DNA from: Psococerastis gibbosa
Taxonomy: Eukaryota > Arthropoda > Insecta > Psocodea > Psocidae
Length of the DNA stretch: 64,000 nt
Direction: 5' to 3'
Assembly: GCA_963971405.1 (NCBI GenBank)
Contig: OZ020487.1
Coordinates: 24,351,371 to 24,415,370 of the forward strand
The notes below the pieces were generated by a model that was not told where the DNA came from, did not search any database, and worked only from the letters and a program-made list of their open reading frames with translations. Numbering within the stretch: position 1 is the stretch's first letter; each line of letters begins with the position of its first letter. The translations under genes and the position numbers were made by a program. Shown one piece after another: positions 43,721 to 55,649 of this stretch.

Positions 43721-46700
43721 ATGGAGTGTCAGCACATTTACGATAATGTAAAGTTTCGCGGAGACAAGATTCATGACTGTGGAAAGCTTAAAGAATGCAC
43801 AGGTAACTAGAACTTATTCCAGTAATCCTTGTTTATTGTTATCGTGCAGAAATCCTTGTTTATTGTTATCGTGCAGAAACTGTTGATTAGCTGATTCGCA
43901 TGTATCGACATATATCTAACTACCAGTCAAAAATGACATTAACTTACTGTATGTAGGCCTATGCCTCAATCGGAGGGAAATTGTCCTGTAAAGGAACTAA
44001 TCTTCTTAACTTACGCCAAGCAAAATTTAAACAGGTACAATGAAGCCGCAAATACTATTTCCCAGTTGTGCGTTAAAAAAAGCATCCATAAATGCTTGAG
44101 TGCCTCCACTGCGTGTTTTAAACTTTTTATATCTCATTGCGAACTACTGACCTTAATATAATATATACTTTTTCATTTATAATTTAGCGTGCTCTAGCTC
44201 ACTAAGTCGCTGGCTGTGCCTTGCTTGTGGCGAAATCAACTGCGGGCGATACGTCAATGGTCATGCCCAAGCACACGCCGAAAAAAATACTCACCATAAC
44301 ATCTGTATGGATGTAGACAATTACTCAGTTTTCTGGTATGTAGACAGTTAATTAATTCCTAAGGATCCGTTTGAATAAATTTGGTTACCAGGCGATTATT
44401 TATAATACCGGGATTAAAACTGTAAACAAACAAAGGTAAAGGTTAAGTTTAGCTACCCCTCATAAAATCACAAAATTTGGTTATATATCGTTGATTTAGC
44501 TTTAAAGAAGCCCATTTCCGGAAGAATTAAAAGTCGGAAAACTATAGTTTTTGAGTTACAGCCGAATTTAGTTCGAATTTTAGCATGGGCAGGTATAGGG
44601 ACAATTTGCTCATTACAATACAATACAAAACTCCCTGACCAGCCAGGGCCGGATCGACCGTGTCAAACAAAAATAGCCACCCGAGAGGGTTTTGTACGAA
44701 AGAAGGAGGAGGTACTTAAATAGTCCAGCTCCTGGGGTCGTACTCATCCAAATTATATAGTGAGGCGTCAATAAGTCTGCTCTTAATGTATGTTCTGAAA
44801 CAAGCTGGATCCAACTGACTTACTAAAAATGGTAGCTTATTGTAAAGCTGGTGTGCAAGTATCGGATAAGAATCCCTCGACTTGTTTAGGCGACACCTAG
44901 GCATATCAAACCCTTTTGCCGATCGGGTATTATAGGAGTGCACTGTACTCCGAACTTGCAATCCAGGATTCATCTTTACGGCCATTAGACAATTAAAGAC
45001 ATACTGGCCATGAACAGTGAGGACTCTAGCGGCTTTAAAAAGGGGTCTGCAGTGAGCAAGATACGAACTTTTTGTGACAATGCGGATAGCTCGTTGAAGT
45101 AAGAGTACCTTGCTTACTCCTGCAGAGTGCCCCCATGCCAGTATACCATAATTTATATGGGTATGAAACAGACCATGGTATGCCATCAAAAGATACTGCT
45201 CCAGCACCAGTCTACCAAGTTTACGTAGCAGGAAAGCAACTTTAGCGAGTTCATATGCTATTAGTATGGTCCTCCCAGGATAGTTTGGAGTCATTCATAA
45301 AGCCCAACAGCTTAACTGCGCCAGTTTGATGTACACTAGCACTACTAGACAAGGAACAGATAATTCTTTGTGTCTTATCATTGTTAATTTTAAGTCTGTT
45401 ATTGACAAACCATACTGTAGCCTCAAGTAAAAGCAAGACAGAGTCACTCATCGCCATTTCCGGGCTAACGTTGTATCATCTGCAAATAACAGTGTGTTAC
45501 CATCAAGCTCAAGGTCATTTATCATTACTAGAAACAGCAATGGGCCAATAATTGAACCTTGGGGGACACCGTGCCTAACGAGCTTGGCCTCGGACGTTAC
45601 ACCATTGATAGTGACTACCTGCTGCCGGTCCTGTAGGTACGAGTGCAGGGTATCTAATGCAGCACCACCCATTCCGTATTTGCGCAATTTGCCCAGCAGA
45701 ATATCGTGGGAGACACAATCAAAGGCCTTACTGAGGTCACAAAGTGTAAGTGCTATGGATTCTTTATCCTCAAATGCCTTTTTGATAGCGTCAATAAGAG
45801 ACAAGATTGCAGTACAAGTTGATCGTCCCCTTCGAAAGCCGTGTTGAGCATTAGGCAATAATTCATTGTTCTCCAAGTATGCAATCAGTTGGTTACAGAT
45901 TACCTTTTCCATTAGTTTACCAAGCGCAAGTACAATAGATATAGGCCTATAATTCGCTAGTACAGATGCACTACCCTTTTTATACACAGGTACCGTCCTA
46001 GATGTTTTAAGTGCCTGTGGGAAAATACCTCGTGTAAGACAACCGTTTATAGCTGAAGCTAGTGGTACCGCTATTGCAACAATAATGCCCTTCAATACAT
46101 TGGTACTCATGCCATAATAATCCTGGCTTCAAGTATTAGCAAACTTTTTTACTATCATATCTTAATTAACTCGATACCTGTGACTGGTTGCCATGTGTCT
46201 AACAGTAGCCCAACGTCATTACGTACATTAGCCACCGGGTCACCAGTAGGGGGAGGTATACTAGCCAAAATTTCACAAAATTTCATCGACGGAGTCAATA
46301 AAAAATTTATTGAATTGGTCGGGAGTGGCAGGAGGAGAAGTAGAGAAACCGCACTTCCTACTATTATTTACTATACTCCAGGCCGCTGTTAGTTGAGGAG
46401 GATATGATAATCGCATTGTACAGTTTTTTAGCACACTCAACTTTCTTTTTATATTCGTTTTTAGCCCTTAAGTAGACAGTATACGCGTCCTTTCTCTCAT
46501 CTGCTGATCTGGCGTTTTCATAAAGATCGTTAAGAACCAAAACTTGCTTTCTGATTTGCTTCAGCTTCGCGTTATATATATTATATTATATATTGTCTTC
46601 CGCTCTTTTCGACCCCAAACGTGATTAAATTTATTTATGGAAGGAACAATGTCAGAAGCATGTAAATAAGACAACCCTTGCTTAAAATATGAATTCTCTT

Positions 46701-49700
46701 GCCAATGGGATGTTTTCCTTCCATATTAAAAGCATTTTCATTCGACTTTTGATACAGCGGGGTAGCTAAGCTTAACCGTTACCCAAACAAATTTTGAATA
46801 GCACTTTCCATTATAAAATTTTCTTGTTTACATTTTTAATACCAGGGTATTTATTTAACCCCGGTATTATAATCGCCATGATCAGCCTGCTGGTAGATTC
46901 TAATATGGTGACACCAAGACAACTCAAAAGCTGCCAGTTCGCCCATTTAATTGATCCTCGAACTTAATTTTCGAACAGCCCGAATTTTTTCTCATTCATT
47001 AAGAGGGGCATAGTCCAACAAATAGCCTGTTGTAATTGGGAATCAACACCATGTACATTCACTTGAAGGTAGAACTTCTTAAGAAGATTTGTTTTACCTT
47101 ATTTCATATTTTTATTATATATTATCATTATTATTATTATTATTGTCCATTGAAGGTTTGACATTACCCAAATGTAAATGTTCCATTTTAGCTATCTCTG
47201 TGATGACTTCATTACAAATGATACAGACAAGGGAGAAGTGGCGAAAGTACGAGCTGCAATTCAGAATGTGGACAAGACAGAGGACCCTTTGTCACTGCCT
47301 GTCGAAGCCAACAATGGAGACTCCAGCCTGACTTCATCTGCATTGGAGGACGATCAAGTTTCATGCAAGTCTGCCAATTCTGACTCACTTAAAGATGGGC
47401 AGGACCCGTCACGGTCGTTGAGGCCTCGCTCCAGAAAAAGGTTAGCTATGAGAAGATATGCATATTAAGAGCCTGTTTGAAATTTAAAGATTGGCAATAA
47501 TCAATACTACAGAAACCAAAAGCTTACATTATAAATTTGAAACATTTACCCTACCTATGCCAGCCAATAATGTATTATTGAGTTGCGGTTGAGTCCCATA
47601 TAGGATAAATTAATTAATTATGGCTTTAATATAGCTGAGACCACCCTAGCGGAGTTAGGGCCATTATGGCCCTCTCTTACACTCAACTAGGGGTCAGCAA
47701 CAAAAACCGTATAAATTTGAATTACAAGGTTCCAATAATTCAAAAAATTCCCTAAGACTAAAACACTCACTCACTCACACACACAAGCATGGGGCGGTTC
47801 GAATAAATCCTAGTCTATGTAATATTTGAAATTTGATACTCCTTGAGTCGAATCCTGAACACAGTTAGTGACAGCGAATCTTGAATGTTATGGGGGATTG
47901 AGTTAAACAGTAAAATTGAGGAAACCAGGAAGGATGAATGAAACATATGTGTATTGTGGTGGGGAATGGCTAAAAGATGATCACTTCTGGTGTTGTAGGT
48001 ACGGTTAAAGAGGTTATTGAAGTTCTGTTTGAAGTAAGGTGGAGTTAGGTTATTCTTTATTTTGAAGACGAGCACACCGAGGTGGAGGGCTCGTCTCCCT
48101 TCAAGCTTCAGCCAGGACAATTGTTTGTAGAAAGGGGTAACCCTAGCTTTGAATGGAATGAAGGAAGGATAAATGCTGGTGTTCGCGAAGAGACACGTTT
48201 ACAGGCGAGATTTTTTTTCATTATGTTTCAGAACCTCACTACTCACCTAATAAATAATACTAAGTTCACAATGTTAAATTTAATATAGTTTCTTTTTCCG
48301 CATCCCCCTGTAAATCCATAACCCCCGTTTTAAGCTAATTTGTCCAGTAACATTCCCTACATTTTCCTCGCACTGTTGCCACAAAGTAGCCACTCACTAA
48401 GCTAATATCCAATATGAAGACAAAATGATGATTGGGTTATTGTAGCTGACACAAACCTAAACCGATAATTGAATGAAAAAATCTTAAATCTCAATTTTTT
48501 TAGTGAAGGTTGGATTAATTTTTGAAAGGTCAATTGTTTTTGGAATGTCCCCTGTACAAGGTGTTTCAGGCAAACGGCTACAGACGTCTTGGGTGTGCTC
48601 CCGTTACATTTGCAACAAAAATAACCCATTATAATGTCAATAATGCACCGTTATCGAGTTAGGGCAAATTAAGGGTGAAATGCGGGAGATGTGCAGAATT
48701 AGGAAAATACGTCCTGCTCAGGAACTAGTTGACGATACGTAGATCTAAGCATAGTATATTAATAGCAATTAAATTAGCCATAAGTACGTATAGAATACGG
48801 GCCAATATTGTGGTCCTAAATGAACACTGGTTCAGAAACCTAAACCTCGATACCGTTGAATTTTCGCCATTACAATGTATGGGTTATTTCAACTCCTAGC
48901 TACTTGCCTTGTCTATAGAAAAGTGTATAGTTACTATAGTGTTACGATTCTCTTGTTGCAGATCTCATTCGAATGACAGTGGTAATGAGAACGCAGGAAA
49001 AATGCAATATCCGAGACCAACACGTTCTCGCAAGTCACCTCTGGTAGGACTGCGCAATTTAGGAAATACTTGTTTTATGAACTCTGTTCTACAGTCACTT
49101 AGGTATGTCAGATACAGCGAAATGAGTAAATTCAAAGGCAACAGTATCCATTTCAAGAACATAAAAATGTTGTTTCAAACTAGGCCAATGAATAGTCATT
49201 TAAGGGATCATAAAATGAAACTCAAGTTGTTCCCCGCACTGTGGCCAACGACAAAATAAACTCATTGTATATATTTACATTCAGTTATTCATTCATATAT
49301 TTGACATTCAGTTTTCCAAGTCATGAACCAATATGGCGGATTGAACCAACATGAGCACTATACGAATAATCACAAATAACCCAGTTAGAAATTTTGGATT
49401 TAGGAGAAATGTCATTACTATTTTCAGCTCAATTCAAGAGTTTTATGAGTACTTCAAACAATTACCTAGCTTAGAGCGTCATTCTAATGGAAGAAAAGTG
49501 TATCATTCTACGCGGAGTCTAAAGGAGATCAACGACGAAATCATAGCTGAAGAATTGCGGAAAGTTCTCATTTGTTTGAATCAAGGTGGCAGCAAGGAAG
49601 CGATTTCCCCCAATGAACTATTTTCAGCCATCTGGAAGGTCGTTCCTCGTTTTAGGTTGGTTTAGTTCAGTAGTGGCTATGTAGGGTGACCATACATACT

Positions 49701-52700
49701 GATTTATCAGTATAGTACTGAATTACGCTGACTGAATTGATACTGATTTCTTTTGTCAAAAATACCAAAATGAACTAATTTTTTTATGATGCACCTAAAT
49801 CTCCCGATCTTCAGTGAGTTGTTTTAAAATTTGTTGCCAAGATTATGGCAATGCACTTCAAGCTCATGTAATTGGTTAAAAATGTTTAAAAAATTGTTAA
49901 AAAATGGCTTCGAGTTCAGGTCAGGGCAATTAGGTCCATGTTGGAAGAAAGGCTTAAAAATGTATTTTTTAAATCACTTAATATTATTAATAGCCAGATT
50001 TTCTTATAGACCTATCCATTTTGAACCAACTTCTGAAAAACAAATTCCGGGGGGGGGGGGGTGTTTCCCCTGACAACGACTCCCGTACTGATTTTCATTT
50101 TTCAAAAATCAGCTCACCATGTGCTTTAGAAACTAAGGGCTGGTACCACCGTGTTTAGTCTTGCTATGTGATAAATAAATAAATAAGCATTTAATTGCAA
50201 GCCGACCTGGACGTCCAATAACATGCAAATGCGCCAGCTTGCAGTATCTTGTTCGAATGCATGGCGACGCTGTGCAGTACCCGATGGATTCCAAACGCTT
50301 AGAAATGTCTTCGTGAGGAATACTGGCCCACTATGCATTGGAATATGGGGGTACCCCCTTACTGCATAACTGAATTCAGAATTCTTTACCACGTTTATTG
50401 TTATGTAGTAAGACGGTGTGCGCCAGTATTCCTTACCAATAAATTTCTTAGCGAGGTGGCACCGGGCCTAAGTGAATTATTTTAGACTGCCCTACCGTTC
50501 TTAGTACCTTCAATAAACTTTACGTCTGTATGAAAGAAAAAATGATGCTTGAATACATACTACGGTATTCCTGATATTTGTTTTGGGTTCTCAGAGGGTA
50601 TCAACAGCAAGACGCTCATGAGTTCCTGAGGTACATGCTTGATCGCCTTCACACTGAACTTCTCAGCCTTCTTCCTGATGAGTCATTGCGTGATAGCCCT
50701 TACATTTCCCTGGACCACAAAGGTTTCTGTTTACTTTTTTTTTAATAATACTGACTATAGTAGGTTTATGTAATTATCAAATAATTCTTATTAATACTGT
50801 GTGTCCAAAGATATGCATGAAAGAGAATACAATATCTTCATTTATTCATATAAATCCCAAACAAAATCAATTTAGCCGAAACAACGATGAAAACTGTGTT
50901 AGATATACTTTAGGAAACCATAAAGCGTACTTAATTGTTTTTTGTGTTGTAGGTCGGTCGTCCATCGTGACCAGTGTTTTTGGGGGGACACTTCAAAGCG
51001 AAGTTCGCTGTCTCCATTGTTTGACCATTTCAAAGAAGCATGATCCTTTCCTTGATTTGTCTCTTGACATCCCTGACAAATACCTTTATGCACAAAAAAA
51101 GGGCAAAGATGGCGATGACAATCCTCCGCCGTGCACTTTAGCAGGTAAGAGAATGGGTCAGCAACCTTCATTACGTTAATTCATGGTTAATTTATTTAGA
51201 AACTGTCTCATAGTAATAGTGAGTACAATAATAGGTGAACACTACAAACCCTTTTATTTCCAATATCAGGGGTGGCTAATTCAGTGGCATTTTTAGATTT
51301 TCAAAATGCGGAAGGCGGCTATTAAATCGAAAAAAAAATTCAGAACTCGATGGGGTTTTGCATGCCGGTTTTATTTAACGATCATCAGAAGATAATTTTT
51401 AAACTAATGAAAATGTGCATGTACCATGGTGCCCACGAATTTTGAAGAATCGAGTTGGAAATGTTTACAGAATTTAACAGGTATAACCATCCGAAACCTT
51501 TCTACAAAATTTATTTCTTAATCGGTTAGTTTTCACGTAGCATTTCGTTCACGCTGGAAGTAACCCCACTATAAGTGGATTTAACATTTTTCATGAGAAC
51601 CCTTCTCAACCACTCTACAATTCGGCCACCAGTAGTTTGTTACAAATACACTTCATAAAACTGAAAAATTGCTGCTCAATCCTACAAATTTCTTAAAATA
51701 TTCATTTATTGAAGGGTTTTTAGAATTTTGTTCACAAAGCGTTGAATTACAGCGATTGAAAAGCGTTCTGATTAAAAACATTTCTAAATCCTCTTACAGC
51801 GGGCCTACTTCCAGGGTGAAAAGAATTTGTTACGTCGAAACTAACCATTCGTTTTGAATGAAATTTTTTCTATGATGTTGTCTGATGGTTACATCTTATC
51901 GCATAAAAAAGTTCAGCTCGATTTTTCAAAATTCATAGGCACCAGAGTACATGCACAATTTCCTTCAGTTTAATATTTTAATTTTATTATCATGTTTATA
52001 ATTGTCAAAAAACCTTGCATGGAAAATCCCACCTAGTTCTGAAAATTTTCTGTCTTGGATTTAATAGCCACCATTCGAATTTTGAAAATCTAAAAATAAT
52101 ACCCACTAAATTAGCTACACCTTATTAACTCACGATTTAAAAAAAAATAAAAACTATTTCACAAAAATTCGCGGGAAACCGTTCACTTCCAACCACGGGT
52201 TCATCGATCAAATTATCCCTAAATGAGGCAGTATGACGTCCCGTATAAATTAATTTTCATATTTTCAGACTGTTTGACCAGTTTTATTGAAGTTGAAGAA
52301 CTAGCAGAAACTGAATTATATTACTGCAACACTTGCAAGAGTAAACAGCGATCAACTAAGCGATTCTGGATTAGAAGACTGCCTAATGTAAGTTCAATGT
52401 GAATTCTCCTAATGTATATTAAAGGCCACGCATCACCGGAAGCGCCAGTAGAGCATACGATATGGAACATAACGAACTTTTTAAAAAAAGGTTGATGGCA
52501 TTCATACAAATTAATGAACGTATCCGATTGACATCTCCAGTCGCCTAAATAGGTTAGTTAGGTTAGTACTTGGGTTGAATTACGACACTTCTCCGATTGC
52601 ATCTGGATCTTTCCCGCAGCGTAAGTTTTGGTCTTCTCCTGTTTTCTGGGCCGCTGTCTCCTCAACCCTTTTCAAAAGATGAGTTTAGTCCCGCCTCTGG

Positions 52701-55464
52701 ACATGCCCATGTCGTAACAGGCGTGATGTCAGCTGTTTTCATCTCAGCTCTGATCTGTTCCTTTTTCCACCTCGCCAGTGTTGCTCCTGCTGCCCGACGC
52801 AACATTCTCATCTCCGCCACATGGAAGAGCTGCATCTCGTTCAAACCACCCAACAGCGCCATGGATCATATATAACTTAAGCTCACCACTTGTATTTGGA
52901 ACATTAGCTCTTTTGGCATCTTTCGGTCTACTAACACTCCTGATCTTTCTCCGAATTTGGCCCATTCTGATTTCTGATTTTATTCTACCTTACACATTGC
53001 TGTCATGCACTCCACGTATTCCTACATTATGAAGTACAGTATATGATCATTGCAGAATCGCTTGCATTAGCTTCATTATGCGTCTTCGAATTAACTATTT
53101 AATGGTTGAAATTGTTAAACGAATAGAATAGAATAGAAAACCGTGTATTTCTCAACAAAAATGAACATGTGAACGTGAAATAACAACCCGTGCCCCCGCA
53201 AGCCGAAGCGTGGGAGGGTGGCACTTCATACCTAATATAAGTTTTAACTTATATAACTAATATTTAAAAATATTAATGAACATTAACATGGAAAAAAAGC
53301 GGACTATTGTCCTTGTTAAGCAATACAATGTCTAGGTTTCTATTAAATTTTTTTTTAATTTACACATACAAAGCGGACTATGGTCCTTGTTACTGAAATA
53401 CATTCCTAAGTAAAAATCAATAAATAAATAAATTACAAGACGTAGTTAGTTTAATTGACATAATCCCCCCTCCAGCCAGAGTACAATTTCACGTTTATAA
53501 GCCTGTACTGTATTTTTTTCCTGGTGAATCGCTGTTGTAGGTGCGTTTACTTGTGTAATTGTATAGTGTTACTGCTTGGTATAGTAGTGAGCGCCGCGAG
53601 TTCGTCTTGTTCCATTTAGGGAGTGGCAGTACTTGATACGCTGTGGACCTAGTGGCAGCTGAGTGTACGGGTTTGAGAGGTGTAGTATTAAGTGCAATGT
53701 ATTTATGGCAAAATAGGAGTATCCTTGTGAGAGTTTCCTTGGTGACTTCGTGGAACTTGGAGAACATCATGAGTAGTACTCCCATCCCGTAGTATATAAG
53801 CTGGCGTTTTTTCATGTGTTGTTAGTCTGATGATGGATTTTATCCGAAACCGGTCACTATTAAAGTATTTTACTGTGGATCATTGCGTTCTTCTTCCTCT
53901 ACTCATGATGAAAATAGGAGTATCTGTTTTTTTGTATAGAAGTTGTAAGGGTAGTAAATTATGTGTTTTGTGAACTGTGTTTGAGTGAGTTAGTACAAGA
54001 GTTTTTGTTATGATTTCAACTGTGAAATTTTGTGTGGTACGTAGGCGCTGTAGATGGGTAGCAGCTGCACCTCCCCAAACCCCCATACAATAGCATAGTT
54101 TTGACTGGTACCAGGCTTTGTATAGCCTAATAAGGGCGGCTTGTGGAAGGAATATATAGCAGGTTATATAGCATATAGTTGATACTCCGCAAGTTTTTAT
54201 ACAGCTTGGTTATGTGGGGTACCCATGATAATTTTCAGTCAATAGTTACGCCTAGGTTTGTTAATTCGTTTACTACCTCGATTGTATGGCCTCTGTGTGT
54301 TAAAGGGTCGCAATTGTCAATGTTTTCAAAATTGTATATACATTTATAACGCTGGTTTACTACCTTTAACTGTCGCTAAAATATAAAAAAAATATTCCTT
54401 TGTCTGTTGGAAGTGAAGCCCAATGCGCTTTAGCTCAGTTTTTGTGAGGAGCATACGGACAACCTATGAACTACCAAACTATTTCTTTGAATACTACAAT
54501 AAGTCCTATGTCTCTAATTTAGATGCCGTGACCATCTGTATTAATTGGCTGAAATTGTGTGCAGCAGATAACTCACAGGGTGGAATGCTAAATTTTTCAA
54601 TATTGATACAGGTCCTGTGTTTGCACTTGAAACGCTTTCGATGGAACACTCATTTCCGAACGAAGATCGATACTGACATTTCATTTCCTACGACGGCACT
54701 TGATATGTCTCAGTTTATCTTGAGTAACATTCATGAGACTCGGCGCAGTGGCACTGGTTCCAATCTTTACGATCTTGCAGCAGTAATTGTCCATCACGGC
54801 TCCGGGTAAATATTTATTAAAATATTTCAGGCTTTCTGTTTCATATGAAAAAAAAACTGGCTGCACAAATGGTGATAATGTTTTACAGTTTATGCTTCTT
54901 TTGGCTGTGGAAGAAAAAAGAAAATCAATACAGTTTCCCAAATTAGTTTGAAATCTGTCCATAAAACTGGATTTAATTAAGGACAAAATTTGTAACGCTT
55001 TGAAGTTGGGCGTTAACAGTTCGTAGCTTATGTGGCAAGCAAAGTAGAGGAGAGGAGAAGTCGTGAATAGACCTCCCGAATTGATTTCTAAAATACAGGT
55101 TTCGTTTATTTGTCGTTATATGCATGCATAGCTTTATATTTGTCAACCTTTTATATTTTACACAAATGGATTAAAATAAATTTATACAACAAAATGGGGA
55201 CTATGAAATAGCCAGAAAAAATGAGAGCAATCAGGTAAAGCTAAGTTTTTGTGATGTTTGTGTTGTGATGGTTAACCAATTTAATTTGTTTTTAGGATCG
55301 GATCCGGGCACTACACTGCGTTCGCTGTTAACGACGGCGAGTGGTTCCATTTCAACGACAGTAACGTGCGGCCAACCGTTCCGGAAAAAGTCGCTAAGAG
55401 TAAACCCTACATATTGTTCTATATAAGACGTGAATTCACCCTACCTCGCCTACAGACGTCATGA
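43721..55464 (+). CDS. USP3: USP3, ubiquitin-specific protease
   Basis: Ten coding exons: 43721-43802, 44188-44335, 47192-47440, 48962-49102, 49428-49655, 50595-50722, 50953-51144, 52269-52387, 54612-54805 and 55296-55464. All are GT-AG and in phase, giving 549 aa; vertebrate USP3 is about 520 aa. Residues ~3-90 form a ZnF-UBP domain ('[20 protein letters not shown]', '[11 protein letters not shown]'). A Ser/Arg-rich linker (about 100-185) follows. The catalytic domain has '[18 protein letters not shown]' with Cys197, '[16 protein letters not shown]', '[11 protein letters not shown]', paired zinc cysteines ('CLHC', 'CNTC'), '[10 protein letters not shown]', His499 in 'GSGHYTAF' and Asp515 in 'WFHFNDS'. 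The protein removes ubiquitin from histones H2A/H2B and other targets in the nucleus. AATAAA occurs at 55605. Introns hold many repeats. Confidence 0.95.
43822..43877 (+). repeat. 28-bp tandem duplication in USP3 intron 1
   Basis: The block 'aatccttgtttattgttatc' plus 'gtgcag' occurs twice in direct succession with no visible difference, shortly after the exon 1 donor site. Confidence 0.8.
44391..46882. mobile_element. TIR element interrupted by a LINE (USP3 intron 2)
   Basis: Outer ends: 'ggcgattatttataatacc' on the left and the complement of 'ggcgattataataccgggg' on the right. Inside these, 'ggttaagtttagctacccc' at 44440 is mirrored by 'ggggtagctaagcttaacc' at 46760. The inner material equals the short element at 14187-14500 on the opposite strand, and its middle is occupied by the LINE at 44608-46647. 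The outer ends also recur near 15100 and 57157. Confidence 0.65.
44608..46647 (-). pseudogene. 5'-truncated non-LTR retrotransposon, CR1/Daphne-like
   Basis: The minus-strand frames run, in order: a basic linker ('[20 protein letters not shown]'); reverse transcriptase with '[20 protein letters not shown]', '[13 protein letters not shown]', '[16 protein letters not shown]', '[14 protein letters not shown]' and 'LLFADDTT'; a thumb with 'LKINNDKTQ' and '[12 protein letters not shown]'; and a C-terminal '[13 protein letters not shown]', 'YNTRSAK', 'LYNKLP'. The frame changes at least twice, so it is inactive. The 3' end carries a short (TATTG)n tail at about 44615. The clade label is tentative. 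Confidence 0.75.
47628..47700 (-). repeat. SINE 3' fragment
   Basis: Reverse complement of the SINE body: 'ctagttgagtgtaagagagg', 'gccctaactccgctaggg', then 'tggtctcagc'. The head is missing. In USP3 intron 3. Confidence 0.6.
47810..48240 (-). pseudogene. Non-LTR retrotransposon ORF2 C-terminal fragment, L2/CR1-like
   Basis: The minus-strand frame has '[20 protein letters not shown]', '[11 protein letters not shown]', 'YNTRSDHLL', '[18 protein letters not shown]' and a terminal '[10 protein letters not shown]'. This matches the usual last domain of L2/CR1-group ORF2 (LPW..L..RR..H...L.FK...., ..TRS....., F..S....S..LWN.LP..I). Only the 3' end is present. In USP3 intron 3. Confidence 0.65.
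50130..50475. mobile_element. Possible TIR element in USP3 intron 5
   Basis: The left 'ctaagggctggtaccaccg' pairs imperfectly with the right 'ggtggcaccgggcctaag', and 'ggaatactggcccac' pairs with 'gcgccagtattcc' inside. About 345 bp. Divergence makes the ends and class uncertain. Confidence 0.45.
51267..52123. mobile_element. Large foldback element in USP3 intron 7
   Basis: The arms are 'ggtggctaattcagtgg' and 'gcggctattaaatcg' on the left against 'ggatttaatagccacc' and 'ccactaaattagctacacc' on the right. A second inner pair ('tgcatgtaccatggtgcc', 'gaattttgaagaatcgag') mirrors 'ctcgatttttcaaaattc' and 'ggcaccagagtacatgca'. The total is about 857 bp with no transposase; a 62-codon frame inside is not convincing. 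Confidence 0.65.
52505..52595. repeat. Short module shared with 37892-37972
   Basis: Both sites read 'taatgaacgtatccgattga' or close, then 'cagtcgcct', 'taggttagta' and 'acgacac', in the same order. In each case the module sits directly beside a different degenerate retrotransposon fragment. Confidence 0.6.
52610..52990 (-). pseudogene. RTE-like reverse transcriptase C-terminal fragment
   Basis: The minus-strand frame includes '[20 protein letters not shown]' and '[17 protein letters not shown]', the typical post-RT segment of RTE-like elements (H..EMRMLRW..G.T...R.....R). Its upstream part lies in a different frame ('[15 protein letters not shown]'), so it is frameshifted. In USP3 intron 8. 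Confidence 0.6.
53110..54430 (-). pseudogene. 5'-truncated non-LTR retrotransposon with TTCTA tail
   Basis: Reading leftward: '[14 protein letters not shown]', '[14 protein letters not shown]', then '[20 protein letters not shown]', '[10 protein letters not shown]', then a C-terminal region, a 3' UTR and a tail of (TTCTA)n at about 53122-53140. The layout is that of the thumb and C-terminal domain of a CR1/Rex-like ORF2. Frames are shifted. The 3' UTR matches 17495-17760. In USP3 intron 8, antisense to the gene. Confidence 0.7.
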
Positions 55465-55604
55465 TACGTGACGAGCACTGCTGCCACTTAAATTCACTCC
55501 ATCTGTGCCTTCACACCTCCTCCGCGCCCCTTTCGGTCAACATTATTATTATGATTTTATTATGCCAATTTAAATTTAACTCCTTAGTTTCAAATGACCA
55601 AAAT

Positions 55605-55610
55605 AATAAA
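55605..55610 (+). terminator. Candidate USP3 polyadenylation signal
   Basis: An AATAAA hexamer 141 bp after the USP3 stop codon, in AT-rich DNA. This is the first canonical signal downstream. Confidence 0.5.
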
Positions 55611-55649
55611 ACCATAGCCCATAGAAACGACCCTAAAGAGTCAGACTAA

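Noticed and set aside
49680-50060. 'tagggtgaccatac' near 49681 as a MITE end
   Set aside because: No matching inverted end was found within a sensible distance.
52597-53032. Plus-strand frames of 84-92 codons
   Set aside because: Antisense to the RTE-like fragment; the recognisable motif is on the minus strand.
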